In this document: one piece after another, positions 22,227-35,553 of the stretch
How positions within the stretch are numbered: the stretch's first letter is position 1
Layout: every line of letters starts with the position of its first letter
Source of the DNA: Siphonodentalium dalli
Lineage: Eukaryota; Mollusca; Scaphopoda; Gadilida; Siphonodentaliidae
Length of the DNA: 64,000 nt
Direction: 5' to 3'
Assembly: GCA_032622095.1 (NCBI GenBank)
Contig: CP136069.1
Location: forward strand, 37,796,194 to 37,860,193
Notes under the pieces: generated by a model
Database searches by the model: none
What the model was told of the DNA's origin: nothing
Seen by the model: only the letters and a program-made list of their open reading frames with translations
Made by a program: the position numbers and the translations under genes

Positions 22227-23942
22227 TTAACCATTTCATGACGGGAACTGCGCTGGTGCAGTATCAAAGATGCTGTGCCAGTGCATTCTCTTATATACGC
22301 GACTCTCACATAGGGAGCGGCATCGCATATATATAAGAGAATTCACTGGCTGTCAATGTAAATAATATTAGGCCAATGCATTATATTATACATGTACATG
22401 TATATACGAGGCTCGGGAGACTCGCATATATGTGACCCGCCATATCAAATCCAGTCGTAAGTCGGGATTTTTTTTACCCTGTGCCAATGCATTCTCTTAT
22501 ATATGCGAGTCGACCATAGGTCGCCTCGCATATATAAGAGAATGCATTGGGCTAACAATTTTTTATCATTTTTTTTAAATAAATGTTTCTTACAATTTTT
22601 AGGATATAAAATAAAAAACATCCATTACCCTGCAGGGAGCCCTACACATATATAGAAGCATATAGAAGAGTGTCGTCTACTCATGTTTGTCTGGGGCTCT
22701 GTATGGGTGAAATTATAAAATTGTTAAAGAATACAAGAACAAATTATTAATATTGTAAAAAATTGTTAGGCCAATGCATTCTCTTCTATTTGCGAGGCGA
22801 CCTATGGTCGACTCGCATATATAAGAGAATGCATTGGCACAGGGTAAAAAAATCCCGACTTACGACTGGATTTGATATGGCGGGTCACATATAAGAGAAT
22901 GCATTTGCACAGGATTTTCACAAAATTTAAATGAAGCTCCAGTCATGGAAGGGTTAAATGTGTTTTAAAACAATGGACAACGAGCATAAATGGCTTTTAC
23001 CCATGCATGGCGATCGGTTTTATTTTTTGGCTGCCCATCCAAAATTCTGAAGTTGTCGTATCTCTTCTCGGTCGCCTCGCATATATAAGAGAATGCATTG
23101 GCCTAACTATTTTTTTACAATTTTTATAATTTGTTCTTGTATTCTTTAACAATTTTATAATTTCACCCACACAGAGCCCCAGACAAACATGAGCATACGA
23201 CACTCTTCTATATGCTTCTATATATGTGTGGGGCTCCCTGCAGGGTAATGGATGTTTTTTATTTTATGTCCTAAAAATTGTAAGAAACATTTATTTAAAA
23301 AAAATGATAAAAAATTGTTAGGCCAATGCATTCTCTTATATATGCGAGGCGACCTATGGTCGACTCGCATATATAAGAGAATGCATTGGCACAGGGTAAA
23401 AAAAATCCCGACTTACGACTGGATTTGATATGGCGGGTCACATATAAGAGAATGCATTTGCACAGGATTTTCACAAAATTTAAATGAAGCTCCAGTCATG
23501 GAAGGGTTAAATGTGTTTTAACACAATGGACAACGAGCATAAATGGCTTTTACCCATGCATGGCGATATGTTTTATTTTTTGGCTGCCCATCCAAAATTC
23601 TGAAGTTGTCGTATCTCTTCTCGGTCGCCTCGCATATATAAGAGAATGCATTGGCCTAACTATTTTTTTACAATTTTAATAATTTGTTCTTGTATTCTTT
23701 AACAATTTTATAATTTCACCCATACAGAGCCCCAGACAAACATGAGCAGACGACACTCTTCTATATGCTTCTATATATGTGTGGGGCACCCTGCAGGGTA
23801 ATGGATGTTTTTTATTTTATGTCCTAAAAATTGTAAGAAACATTTATTTTAAAAAAATGATAAAAAATTGTTAGGCCAATGCATTCTCTTATATATGCGA
23901 GGCGACCTATTGTCGACTCGCATATATAAGAGAATGCATTGG
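22227..23942 (+). mobile_element. TTAA-ended foldback complex, unit 2
   Basis: Same four hairpins (22484, 22771, 23323, 23876), inverted arms and 553-bp duplication as unit 1. Confidence 0.65.
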
Positions 23943-24869
23943 CACAGTCAGAATATGCTACCATCCATTTGAACATAACACCTGGGTTTAAATGACAACT
24001 TTATCCATGATATTTGCCCATGAAATCTTCAATAAATAGGTTAACGTATGGCTGACTGGAATTTCATTGAATTCATGAACCTTTCAGTGAGAAAATCGTA
24101 GTGAAATGTTACCGGTCAATGTGACACATCTACCCGTTCCAAACCGCTATCGCTTTATGCGCTGCATTGAAAGTACCCAAGTTACCGTGACGATGTTCAC
24201 CGATTTACCCGTACCCGTTCCCATCGGACGGGTGTCGCAAACTCGCTATTAACGGAATGCCAGAAAAGAAGATACACAGATGCAGATGTTGGAGCCATGC
24301 AGATAAAACTGAAAGTTCGACGATGGACACACGAGAGAGAGAAATCAAGAACTATCGACTTAATCTTAACAAGGCATCGCAACGGAAATCAGGTATATAT
24401 ATATATGTTAAATGACATTAATCGACTGTAAGTGAAAGATAAAGGGAGATTCATAACAATAACCGTAGACAACGAGAAATTTGTGCTGGTTTGAGCATGA
24501 AATATTGGGATTCTGTTAAATCAGTGGAACTAGAAGGTGTCGTGTGGAAATGAATCTATCATCTATGATAATTCTGAAGAGAACTATGCCAGTGAATTGT
24601 TGACCGTTTCAAAATCCAAATGCATGGTGGACAGAGATTCATTTATCCGATATATACCAGAAGGGCTTTGGATTCGTGATGGATGAGGATGTCGACTAAA
24701 TTAAGGCAGGGATTTTCTCAGAAGTCACAGGCAATGATGTTGTTCTGTGATAACCAATAATACACCACACGACACACACATGTCCGAAAGTTTCACTATC
24801 AACATTTAATTTAGACGACTGCTTCTATTTTTTATATAAAACTCCTGCAATCGACTATCATTGCCAGGA

Positions 24870-24972
24870 GTGGCTGTGGATCAGTTGGTGAAGTGCATGA
24901 CATAATAGGCCAACATAAGCGTCCAGCGATGACGAACTTGTATTGGTTCGAATCCTGATTTGTGATCCACCC
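24870..24972 (+). mobile_element. tRNA-derived SINE-like element, unit 3
   Basis: B box at 24945-24955; as in unit 1. Confidence 0.55.
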
Positions 24973-26026
24973 ACATGGAATATAACCATACATAGTAAAG
25001 ACTATCAACTGTGTGTCAGTTACTGTGTCACTTCAGTTATTATGTAAAATAACTCAATATTTAAGGTATTATATATAATAACTGACGAGATCAGTTATTA
25101 TAATTGTTTACTGATTTCAGTTATTAAACAAAATAATTAATCACACGTTTTTAACTGTAACATATACGTGTGTGAGTCTGTGTGTTGCTTTCCTGAAGTT
25201 GGTGGTTTCTACGGGCATTGTGGTGATTTTCAGAATAACCCCTTCTATACTGAATGGATTCTCCCAATCAGTTACAACAATATACATTCGAATTGTCTGT
25301 CGTTCATTTGGAGGGGTATTCATGTAATAAAAGCAGACGACAGACATACGATCATATAATACACTTATAGCTGAATGATTCATATTCGTTGGTGAGAATT
25401 GTTCAGATTATAAGTTCAACGTCTGTTGAACGTATTATCTAAGCGTTTCCTAAGGGAACTCCTCACCAATGGGTATTTAGTATAAAAAGGGTTAAATTAA
25501 CCATGGGTGCGGTCTCTTTCAACACCCGTAGACTGACAGCGTAGCTAGATAAGATAAATATCAAGATACGGATGAGGTTTATTGACAATCAGGTCACATT
25601 CACATAAACAGAACATATGAGAAAGTATTAAGTGATTGATGCTGATTGGTGAAATAAAAGTGATGCAACTTCCTTAATGTTCACGTCCAACAGTCATCAG
25701 CTATAGGACATTGCATTAAAGGGCCTACATGGTGCTATATCATAAGAGTTGCATGAAAGAGGAAATTATATACATGATCGCATGAAGTGTTATTAGGCTG
25801 AAATACTGAGTTACTTATTGGACTTGAAGATTAAAGGCCTATCTAGCCAGTGACTTAATTCCAAATGCTACAATATAAAATGCTACAATATGTGTTACAA
25901 GTTATATATCTTGTGGAAAACAATATGACGAAATATGAGTAGAAGCTCAACAGTGAGGTAACAGTGAAAGTTGTCCAAGATACATATAACACAATCGAAC
26001 TATATGTAAATAAATGTAATATAGTA

Positions 26027-26416
26027 TTAACCCTTTACCCAACAGAAGGGCCCTGTGCCAATGCATTCTCTTATATATGCGAGTCGACCATAGGTCGCCT
26101 CGCATATATAAGAGAATGCATTGGCTTAACACATTAAAAATTATAAAATTGTTAAAGAATGTAAGAAAAAATGATAAAAAAAGATTTTTTTTAGGACAAT
26201 GCATTCTCTTATATATGCGAGGCGACCTATGGTCGACTCGCATATATAAGAGAATGCATTGGCACAGGGCATAACTGTAACTATCACAATGTGGTCAAGG
26301 AGCCGGTTCCAATGATATCCATATTTGTATGGTTTTATTAAGACAGACCCAAGATAATTTAGGCTGTTGCAGCTTTATTTGGCCGGTTTTGGCCGGTTTG
26401 TTGGGTAAAGGGTTAA
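26027..26416 (+). mobile_element. TTAA-ended MITE with two hairpins, unit 3
   Basis: Same ends; hairpins at 26058-26124 and 26196-26262. One private G-to-A change at about 26340. Confidence 0.75.
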
Positions 26417-26827
26417 TTAATTAAAACATATCTAAAACTTTCCTACTGATAGTGAAGGTCATCAACTGCCCCTTTCTTGTAAATGGGAGTTGTGAAGCTG
26501 TGGGAACATATTGATGGAAAATCTCCAGAGGATAAAATCCTATTGAATACATGACATATAGGGGTTTACACAATTCCAAGGATGAGCATTGTCGTATAAT
26601 CACGTTCTGACTCCATGCATTGTTACAGTGTAGACTGTAACTTTTTGCTGGCCTTGAACACGACATTCTCGATTGCTAACATTGGTTTTTCCAGGCACAG
26701 GCATGACACGAACGCCGCTGCATAACAAACAACCATCATCGAAATATATACTTGTATCTGAAATTAAGAACAGTAAATTGTAATAGTATACCTGATGTGA
26801 CTTGCTCTCGTTCTGGTTGGCTTTAAA

Positions 26828-27319
26828 ATGGACTCTTACTCACTTACAATTGTCTTTCTATTGATAGTAATATACTCATTTCGCACAATCGGATTGGCTC
26901 CTGAAGATATGACCAATATGAAACTCCCTTGTACGCGCAATATCGGCATATCATTAGACTTATTCATTAAAGCCTCTTGGTGGTTTGAGCTCCAACATGT
27001 ACCAAATATTATTCGCTTTTTATTTTTATCCCAGTATCGAAATAGGTCGATACATAATTCAATTACCTTTCTACGGGCATTATATGTCCCAGAAATACGC
27101 ATCGGAGTCATAAAAAGTACAAATTTGAACACGGTGTTTGGGTCCAAAAACAAACAACACCCATGTACACGGCATGGAACAGAAAAGAGAATTCAGTGTT
27201 GGTATGTTCATGATATGGTAGAAATAAAGAGCGAATGTTACACTTCTGTGCGAGAAATTGAAAACACCTGGACAATAGCTGTGACCATGGGAAATATTGT
27301 TCAGAGCACATGCAGCTGA
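26828..27319 (+). CDS. hypothetical small membrane or secreted protein, unit 3
   Basis: Intact 163-codon copy with three changes in the hydrophobic region and just after: Ile18Phe, Leu19Arg and Thr24Ala. The arginine interrupts the hydrophobic stretch and would weaken a signal peptide or membrane anchor. The same three changes occur in unit 5. Confidence 0.33.
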   Translation: MDSYSLTIVFLLIVIYSFRTIGLAPEDMTNMKLPCTRNIGISLDLFIKASWWFELQHVPNIIRFLFLSQYRNRSIHNSITFLRALYVPEIRIGVIKSTNLNTVFGSKNKQHPCTRHGTEKRIQCWYVHDMVEIKSECYTSVREIENTWTIAVTMGNIVQSTCS

Positions 27320-27686
27320 TATATCCATAGGTGCATGGTGTATTTAACAACCTATCTTATACTCTTTTCCAAATTCCGCAGACAAAATTTCGAAGCTCGA
27401 ATGGGCCATGTCCGTTTAATTTTAGTGATCTTACAAGTATCTCCTTAACCTAGATATTACATGTTTTGTTTTAAATCGTGAGGTCCGAACCCATGTATAC
27501 GTGTACATCTTTGACTACTTTAACCACTTAAACCTGATATATCCTTTTTCTTATCAGCACTATACTCTTTACTCTTTACTATATTTTCATGAGAGCAAAT
27601 CATCACGGGTAGAGGATCGTCAATAAGTTGCATAACTTGTACTCCAATCCCCTGTTGCCATATCACATGTATAATTATATCATACT

Positions 27687-28428
27687 AGAAGGTGACCCGA
27701 CTTCGTCCGGGCTTTGACCTTGAATTGACCATTTTGAAGGTTAAGGTCAGGTGGGGTCAAACACCAACACCCCAAAAATGGTGGAAATCGGCCCAGCGGA
27801 TACCGGGAAATCGGCCCAGCGGATAGCGAGATACCCTATGCATCAAATTTCGTCCGTAAAAATCCGCCAGTTTAACCCGATTTGATTTCCACTCAAGTAT
27901 ATAAACGCGCCTCATATACACACGCTCATTAATTATCAAGTTTCAACGTAAAGATAAATTACCATCGGTGCCCGAGATATCGCCAAGACGTCTGAAACAG
28001 TCAAATGCATCGGCCGGTTAAGCGTTAACGTGATCTAACGTTATGACCTCCAACGACGTCATAGGAGTTACGCATTGTTTTTATCCTGATGGAAGATAGT
28101 ACCACTTCGTCTTGATAATTGAGACAGATAACTAAAACGGATACATACGCATTATATATCGTTGGAAAGAGGGAACACGAAAGATTCTCACAGTGTCATT
28201 ATTATGACTGGCATTTTATTATTCGCGCTGTTTCGAATCGATTTGTAAGCACCGAACTCAAATGAAAGTCCCGTAACACAGCGTAAAAACAGATTTGACC
28301 TCGGCACGTGAAAAGTTGACCTCGGATATGCCTATGCCACTTCCCGATCGATAGTATCCTCACATACGAAGTTTCATCGAAATCGGGTCGGCCGTTTTCG
28401 AGTTCATCGCGAACACACACACACACAC
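27687..28428 (+). mobile_element. retroelement-like block with AC tail, unit 3
   Basis: As in unit 1 but with a 12-base deletion at about 28325. Confidence 0.4.
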
Positions 28429-28656
28429 GCAGTCTAACGCCGTGTGTCAATTGGGGTCTTTTGCGTCAAACCTACAACCGGGTTCTACCCTTTCCGCTGT
28501 TCCTACCACCTAGAAAATTCGGAAGTAGACACGGAAGGACAACTGAAGCGTTTTCAGGCAAAAATAACTTTGTGTTTTTATAATCATAACTGGGCTCAGG
28601 TGTGACACATGTGTATGACAAATGGGAAAGTCATATGTAAATAAATGGCATCGCGC

Positions 28657-29196
28657 TTATGTGCACCGCAGTCAAATTGCGCTTCAGTTCAGCGCAAAGT
28701 CGCCGCACCGCAGTGCAATTGCGCTTGAGCGTGGTGCAATGTAGCCGAACCACAGTGCAATTGCGCTTGAGCGTGGTGCAATGTAGCCGAACCGCAGTAC
28801 AATTGCGCTTGAGTGCAGCGCAATTTTGCCGCACCGCAGTGCAATTGCGCTTGAGTGCAGCGCAATTTCGCACCAACACAGCGCAATTTCGCTTCAGTGC
28901 AGCGCACCACAGTGCAATTGCGCTTGAGCGTGGTGCAATGTAGCCGAACAACAGTGCAATTGCGCTTGAGCGTGGTGCAATGTAGCCGAACCGCAGTGCA
29001 ATTGCGCTTGAGCGTGGTGCAATGTAGCCGAACCACAGTGCAATTGCGCTTGAGTGCAGCGCAATTTCGCCGCACCGCAGTGTATTTGCGCTTGAGTGCA
29101 GCGCAATATCGCCGCACCACAGCGCAATTGCGCTTCAGTGCAGCGCAATGTCGTCGCACCTCAGTGCAATTGCGCTTCAGTGCAATGCAGCGCAAT
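28657..29196 (+). repeat. 42-bp minisatellite, unit 3
   Basis: Same copy number as unit 1. Confidence 0.9.
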
Positions 29197-31949
29197 CGTG
29201 ACCACTGTGCAATTTTGTCCCTCAGCGCAATAGTCCAAGCGTGTGCATTTGACCGCCGAAACTACGCTGGTACTCGTTCGTTGGTTACAGTGATCTCGCT
29301 GGATCGCGTATGCACAGCGCAATTTTGCATAATTTTAGCGCAATTTGACTTGAGCAAAGCGCGATTGCACTTGAGTGCAATTGTTCGTAATTAGTTCAGC
29401 AGTCAAATGAGTCTGCGTGCATGGTATGTAGGCATTGTGTGAATTATCATACATATAAATAATGATAACCGTTTTCGCAAAAGATATATGCGAAAATAAC
29501 ACAACGCAAACGTGCCTACTTCACAATCAAATTAACCCAGTTAAATAGCCCAGGGTGTGCCCTTTTCCAACGATGCATAGCACGATAGCGTGCTTTATGC
29601 CGGTCTTTAGTTATGGCGTTTTGTAATAACGAGCCTGCCTTTTAGCTGCATTTAATTTCCCTCCAGATAAATTGCTTAACGAATATGCCCCTGTTAGGCT
29701 GACGCAGATTCAATAGATTCCCGTCTCGCAAAGAATTGGCCGCGCAGAAATTTCAGCGGCATATCATTTCGCTCGAGATAACTGATTGAACCAATCTACC
29801 CTAATAAGGCGACGAGCTTCCAGGTTTTGCATCGCGCGAACGCAATTAGCCGGCTGCTTGCTAATCTGATTCAACATAGGATCGCAGGGTTTTTATTGAA
29901 ATGTTTTGTCACGGTTGGCGTCAGCGAGGTAATTCGATTATATGTCCATCTTAACATGGGTCGACATCGCGGGAGCAGTCAAGATCCGACCTCAACCAAA
30001 TTTGTTGTCAAGTTGATGTGGGGGGTTTACATGACCTTGACCCTAAAATAACCTTGACCTTTGTTGAAAGACATCTCACTTAAGGGGCTATTTTGCTAGA
30101 TATGTGTTGCGATGTACGCGCTTATGTCAATATCCAGAGGCCTCGTATAGCTGTCATTGATAAATATACCGGTATCAAGGAGGCTCCTACAATACTTTAG
30201 TCTGTATCTGACGAACAGACACATGGGACTACGATATAAACTTAAACTAGACCTCCATAGAGAATAACATATAGGAGTTGAGTGAAATTGTGGGTAAAAT
30301 CGCGATTTGGAGATGCGCATGTTAACGGAGCTGTTTATTGAATACAATGTGTTCTGTCCGTGTCATACATACCCGACCCGGTGAACTATACAACGTACGC
30401 CGAAACCTGCCATATTCTACATATGAAAGTTTTGTTTCTATTGGCACAATTAGGATCTCGGATACACAATAGTTGATAGGATCACACACCAAAAATGTTA
30501 AAAACCAGACGAGTTATCCAAACGGGCTCAACTGGACTTTTCGTTTTCTATCTATAATTTGAGCTCTCGCGAACCCGTTTGTACGCTGTTTACAATCGGG
30601 CTCGCGGGACAAACGGGCTCGAGCCCGATTAGAAGGTTTAAAGTCTGGAATGTAAGCCCCATTGTAGGCGATTGTTAACTCACACGCACACACACACCAC
30701 ACACACACAGACAGATCTTCCAAAATATATAATAGATATTGTACCTTAAGCTATATATTCATGGCACAATAAACTACTATCTATACTTGTATGCCAAAAA
30801 ATAAGTTCCTCGAGAACCACTATTTTGGCATAGTCAACTCCAAGACATGCGCTATTTATTAACTAGTCACACACTAACGGGCGGGGAGGTCCACGTGTAT
30901 AGATTACTAAGCTTTTGTGATATCATGTATACTGTATATTTCAATACCTTGAAACAATTAATTATTATCCAGTGAAAATGTTATGCCCTTCAAGTTGATG
31001 CGATTATTTTAAGCACGTATATATGCGTAACTGCTTGTACACATTTGTACCAATCATGCATGACATAACTTATTCTCGGGAGAGAGATGTTCTTTGTGAT
31101 ACGAATGGACGTCGGATCGTAGTCGGTATATATTCAACATGAGAGATTTGAATATGATTGTTGTATTAAAGTCCGATTTGACATCATAAACTACCATCGG
31201 GTGCGTTTTCTGTACCAGAAAATAATCATGAATCCGTTAATAAGAGGTTTCTAGTGGCCACAGATGGAAGCTTAAACAGGTTTTGGATATTTGTCAGCCT
31301 AGCAAAAAAATCAAATGACAGTCTGTGATAAAGAGGCGTCCACGATTTCCTTTCACATAAACAGTAGAGGGTTATAAAAGCGTTCTAAATAACATGATCG
31401 TATGTGCTCGTTTTCAGCGTTGAACCGGCTGGTTGATTTTGTGGATTTTCCGATTCCTGTGCAATACAAATAATGGTGACTGCAAGTCTTTCTCTTTTGC
31501 CAGATAATATACAAATTACGTCAGGAAATATTTTTTACAAATCTGGTGTCAATCTATATGGATTCTCATTTTGTTTACCGAAATAAAGATGGTGGTATCT
31601 CTCCCCTGAATCCGTTTGTAGCAACAAAAAATCTAAATGTTCCTAATAAACCCATGGAACTGGAACTGGAACTGGAGGCGCGTGACCAAAATTCGTGAGA
31701 ACCAACAACTTGTTTAACCGGAAACGATGGGCGCCCTTGTAATTTTTACCGTGATTACCCCCCCCCCACAATTCGGCACAGACTTTGTAAAAAAATCCAA
31801 ATTTTCTGCTTACAGGCAGAATATAGTTACTTGCATTCAATGCCATTGATAATATATATGAATCACGAATACTCAATAATAACTTCCAGAGTAATACGAT
31901 AAGAATAACCATAATTTTTTTTATTGGGAACGCTTTCTAGTAATCGGCG

Positions 31950-33114
31950 TTAACCATTTCATGACGGGAACTGCGCTGGTGCAGTATCAAAGATGCTGTG
32001 CCAGTGCATTCTCTTATATACGCGACTCTCACATAGGGAGCGGCATCGCATATATATAAGAGAATTCACTGGCTGTCAATGTAAATAATATTAGGCCAAT
32101 GCATTATATTATACATGTACATGTATATACGAGGCTCGGGAGACTCGCATATATGTGACCCGCCATATCAAATCCAGTCGTAAGTCGGGATTTTTTTTAC
32201 CCTGTGCCAATGCATTCTCTTATATATGCGAGTCGACCATAGGTCGCCTCGCATATATAAGAGAATGCATTGGGCTAACAATTTTTTATCATTTTTTTTA
32301 AATAAATGTTTCTTACAATTTTTAGGATATAAAATAAAAAACATCCATTACCCTGCAGGGAGCCCTACACATAAATAGAAGCATATAGAAGAGTGTCGTC
32401 TACTCATGTTTGTCTGGGGCTCTGTATGGGTGAAATTATAAAATTGTTAAAGAATACAAGAACACATTATTAATATTGTAAAAAATTGTTAGGCCAATGC
32501 ATTCTCTTCTATATGCGAGGCGATCTATGGTCGACTCGCATATATAAGAGAATGCATTGGCACAGGGTAAAAAAAATCACGACTTACGACTGGATTTGAT
32601 ATGGCGGGTCACATATAAGAGAATGCATTTGCACAGGGTTTTCACAAAATTTAAATGAAGCTCCAGTCATGGAAGGGTTAAATGTGTTTTAAAACAATGG
32701 ACAACGAGCATAAATGGCTTTTACCCATGCATGGCGATCTGTTTTATTTTTTGGCTGCCCATCCAAAATTCTGAAGTTGTCGTATCTCTTCTCGGTCGCC
32801 TCGCATATATAAGAGAATGCATTGGCCTAACTATTTTTTTACAATTTTAATAATTTGTTCTTGTATTCTTTAACAATTTTATAATTTCACCCACACAGAG
32901 CCCCCAGACAAACATGAGCAGACGACACTCTTCTATATGCTTCTATATATGTGTGGGGCTCCCTGCAGGGTAATGGATGTTTTTTATTTTATGTCCTAAA
33001 AATTGTAAGAAACATTTATTTAAAAAAAATGATAAAAAATTGTTAGGCCAATGCATTCTCTTATATATGCGAGGCGACCTATGGTCGACTCGCATATATA
33101 AGAGAATGCATTGG
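31950..33114 (+). mobile_element. foldback complex, truncated, unit 3
   Basis: Left TTAA end, hairpins at 32207 and 32494 and the inverted arms are present. The complex stops at the hairpin 33048-33114, and the second 553-bp repeat is missing. Many private substitutions appear after about 32370. Confidence 0.65.
33048..33114 (-). repeat. hairpin at the unit 3/unit 4 fusion point
   Basis: Left of this hairpin the sequence (TAAAAAATTGTTAGG) matches 13583-13598, the foldback complex. Right of it the sequence (GGCACAGGGCATAACTG) matches 6811-6827, the TTAA MITE. The intervening roughly 2.85 kb, present between these hairpins in other units, is absent. The palindrome is intact, so the exchange took place within or next to it. 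Confidence 0.9.
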
Positions 33115-33268
33115 CACAGGGCATAACTGTAACCATCACAATGTGGTCAATCAGCCGGTTCCAGTGATATCCATATTTGTATGGTTCTATTGAGACAGAC
33201 CGAAGATATTTTAGGCTGTTGAAGCTTTATTTGGCCGGTTTTGGCCGGTTTGTTGGGTAAAGGGTTAA
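33115..33268 (+). mobile_element. right end of TTAA MITE, unit 4
   Basis: Only the part right of the second hairpin remains, ending in the inverted terminus TGTTGGGTAAAGGGTTAA. Several substitutions are shared with unit 7. Confidence 0.7.
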
Positions 33269-33673
33269 TTAAAACATATCTAAAACTTTCCTACTGATAG
33301 TGAAGGTCATCAACTGCCCATTTCTTGTAAATGGGAGTTGTGAAGCTGTGGGAACATATTGATGGAAAATCTCCAGAGGATAAAATCCTATTGAATACAT
33401 GACATAGGGGTTTACACAATTCCAAGGATGAGCATTGTCGTATAATCAGGTTCTGACTCCATGCATTGTTACAGTGTAGACTGTAACTTTTTGCTGGCCT
33501 TGAACATGACATTCTCGATTGCTAACATTGGTTTTTCCAGGCACAGGCATGACACGAACGCCGCTGCATAACAAACAACCATCATCGAAATATATACTTG
33601 TATCTGGAATTAAGAACAGTAAATTGTAATAGTATACCTCATGTGACTTGCTCTCGTTCTGGTTGGCTTTAAA

Positions 33674-34165
33674 ATGGACTCTTACTCACTTACAATTGTC
33701 TTTCTATTGATAGTAATATACTCAATTCTCACAATCGGATTGACTCCTGAAGATATGGCCAATATGAAACTCCCTTGTACGTGCAATATCGGCATATCAT
33801 TAGACTTATTCATTAAAGCCTCTTGGTGGTTTGAGCTCCAACATGTACCAAATATTATTCGCTTTTGATTTTTATCCCAGTATCGAAATAGGTCGATACA
33901 TACTTCAATTACCTTTCTACGGGCATTATATGTCCCAGAAATACGCATCGGAGTCATAAAAAGTACAAATTTGAACACGGTGTTTGGGTCCAAAAACAAA
34001 CAACACCCATGTACACGGCATGGAACAGAAAAGAGAATTCAGTGTTGGTATGTTCATGATATGGTAGAAATAAAGAGCGAATGTTACACTTCTGTGCGAG
34101 AAATTGAAAATACCTGGACAATAGCTGTGACCATGGGAAATATTGTTCAGAGCACATGTAGCTGA
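33674..34165 (+). pseudogene. 163-codon ORF copy with an internal stop, unit 4
   Basis: The frame is interrupted at codon 65, where TTA (Leu) has become TGA (33866-33868). Other changes are Thr29Ala, Arg37Cys and Asn77Thr, with two silent changes near the 3' end. The downstream part stays open to the usual stop. If the ORF is a gene this copy is dead; if not, the change is neutral. Shown as found; no repaired version is implied. Confidence 0.45.
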
Positions 34166-34529
34166 TATATCCATAGGTGGTGTATTTAACAACCTATCTT
34201 ATACCCTTTTCCAAATTCCGCAGACAAAATTTCGAAGCTCGAATGGGCCATGTCCGTTTAATTTTAGTGATCTTACAAGTATCTCCTTAACCTAGATATT
34301 ACATGTTTTGTTTTAAATCGTGAGGTCCGAACCCATGTATACGTGTACATCTTTGACTACTTTAACCACTTAAACCTGATATATCCTTTTTCTTATCAGC
34401 ACTATACTCTTTACTCTTTACTATATTTTCATGAGAGCAAATCATCACGGGTAGAGGATCGTCAATAAGTTGCATAACTTGTACTCCCAATCCCCTGTTG
34501 CCATATCACATGTATAATTATATCATACT

Positions 34530-35266
34530 AGAAGGTGACCCGACTTCGTCCGGGCTTTGACCTTGAATTGACCATTTTGAAGGTTAAGGTCAGGTGGGGT
34601 CAAACACCAACACCCCAAAAATGGTGGAAATCGGCCCAGCGGATACCGGGAAATCGGCCCAGCGGATAGCGAGATACCCTATGCATCAAATTTCGTCCGT
34701 AAAAATCCGCCAGTTTAACCCGATTTGATTTCCACTCAAGTATATAAACGCGCCTCATATACACACGCTCATTAATTATCAAGTTTCAACGTAAAGATAA
34801 ATTACCATCGGTGCCCGAGATATCGTCAAGACGTCTGAAACAGTCAAATGCATCGGCCGGTTAAGCGTTAACGTGATCTAACGTTATGACATCCAACGAC
34901 GTCATAGGAGTTACGCATTGTTTTTATCCTGATGGAAGATAGTACCACTTCTTCTTGATAAATGAGACAGATAACTAAAACGGATACATACGCATTATAT
35001 ATCGTTGGAAAGAGGGAACACGAAAGATTCTCACAGTGTCATTATTATGACTGGCATTTTATTATTCGCGCTGTTTCGAATCGATTTGTAAGCACCGAAC
35101 TCAAATGAAAGTCCCGTAACACAGCGTAAAAACAGATTTGACCTCGGCACGTGAAAAGTTGACCTCGGATCTGAAAATTAATATGCCTATGCCACTTCCC
35201 GATCGATAGTATCCTCACATACGAAGTTTCATCGAAATCGGGTCGGCCGTTTTCGAGTTCATCGCG

Positions 35267-35303
<37 letters not shown>
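34530..35303 (+). mobile_element. retroelement-like block with expanded AC tail, unit 4
   Basis: As in unit 1, but the terminal AC run is (AC)18 (35268-35303) rather than (AC)8. Several private substitutions lie between 34825 and 34965. Confidence 0.4.
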
Positions 35304-35306
<3 letters not shown>

Positions 35307-35553
35307 GTCTAACGCCGTGTGTCAATTGGGGTCTTTTGCGTCAAACCTACAACCGGGTTCTACCCTTTCCGCTGTTCCTACCACCTAGAAAATTCGGAAG
35401 TAGACACGGAAGGACAACTGAAGCGTTTTCAGGCAAAAATAAAACCAGTAAGTCAGTCATTTAACTTTGTGTTTTTATAATCATAACTGGGCTCAGGTGT
35501 GACACATGTGTATGACAAATGGGAAAGTCATATGTAAATAAATGGCATCGCGC

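Larger units (their letters stand above)
14450..24173 (+). repeat. macrosatellite unit 2 (9724 bp)
   Basis: Complete copy with the same order of sub-features as unit 1. It differs by single bases, including the poly-C length and an Arg-to-Cys change in the 163-codon ORF. Confidence 0.97.
24174..33114 (+). repeat. macrosatellite unit 3, 3' end lost
   Basis: Complete from the unit start to the third hairpin of the foldback complex, where it is fused to unit 4. It carries a 12-base deletion at about 28325 (between AT microrepeats) and a run of single-base insertions at 30797-31697. From about 32370 it changes to a diverged sequence type. Confidence 0.93.
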
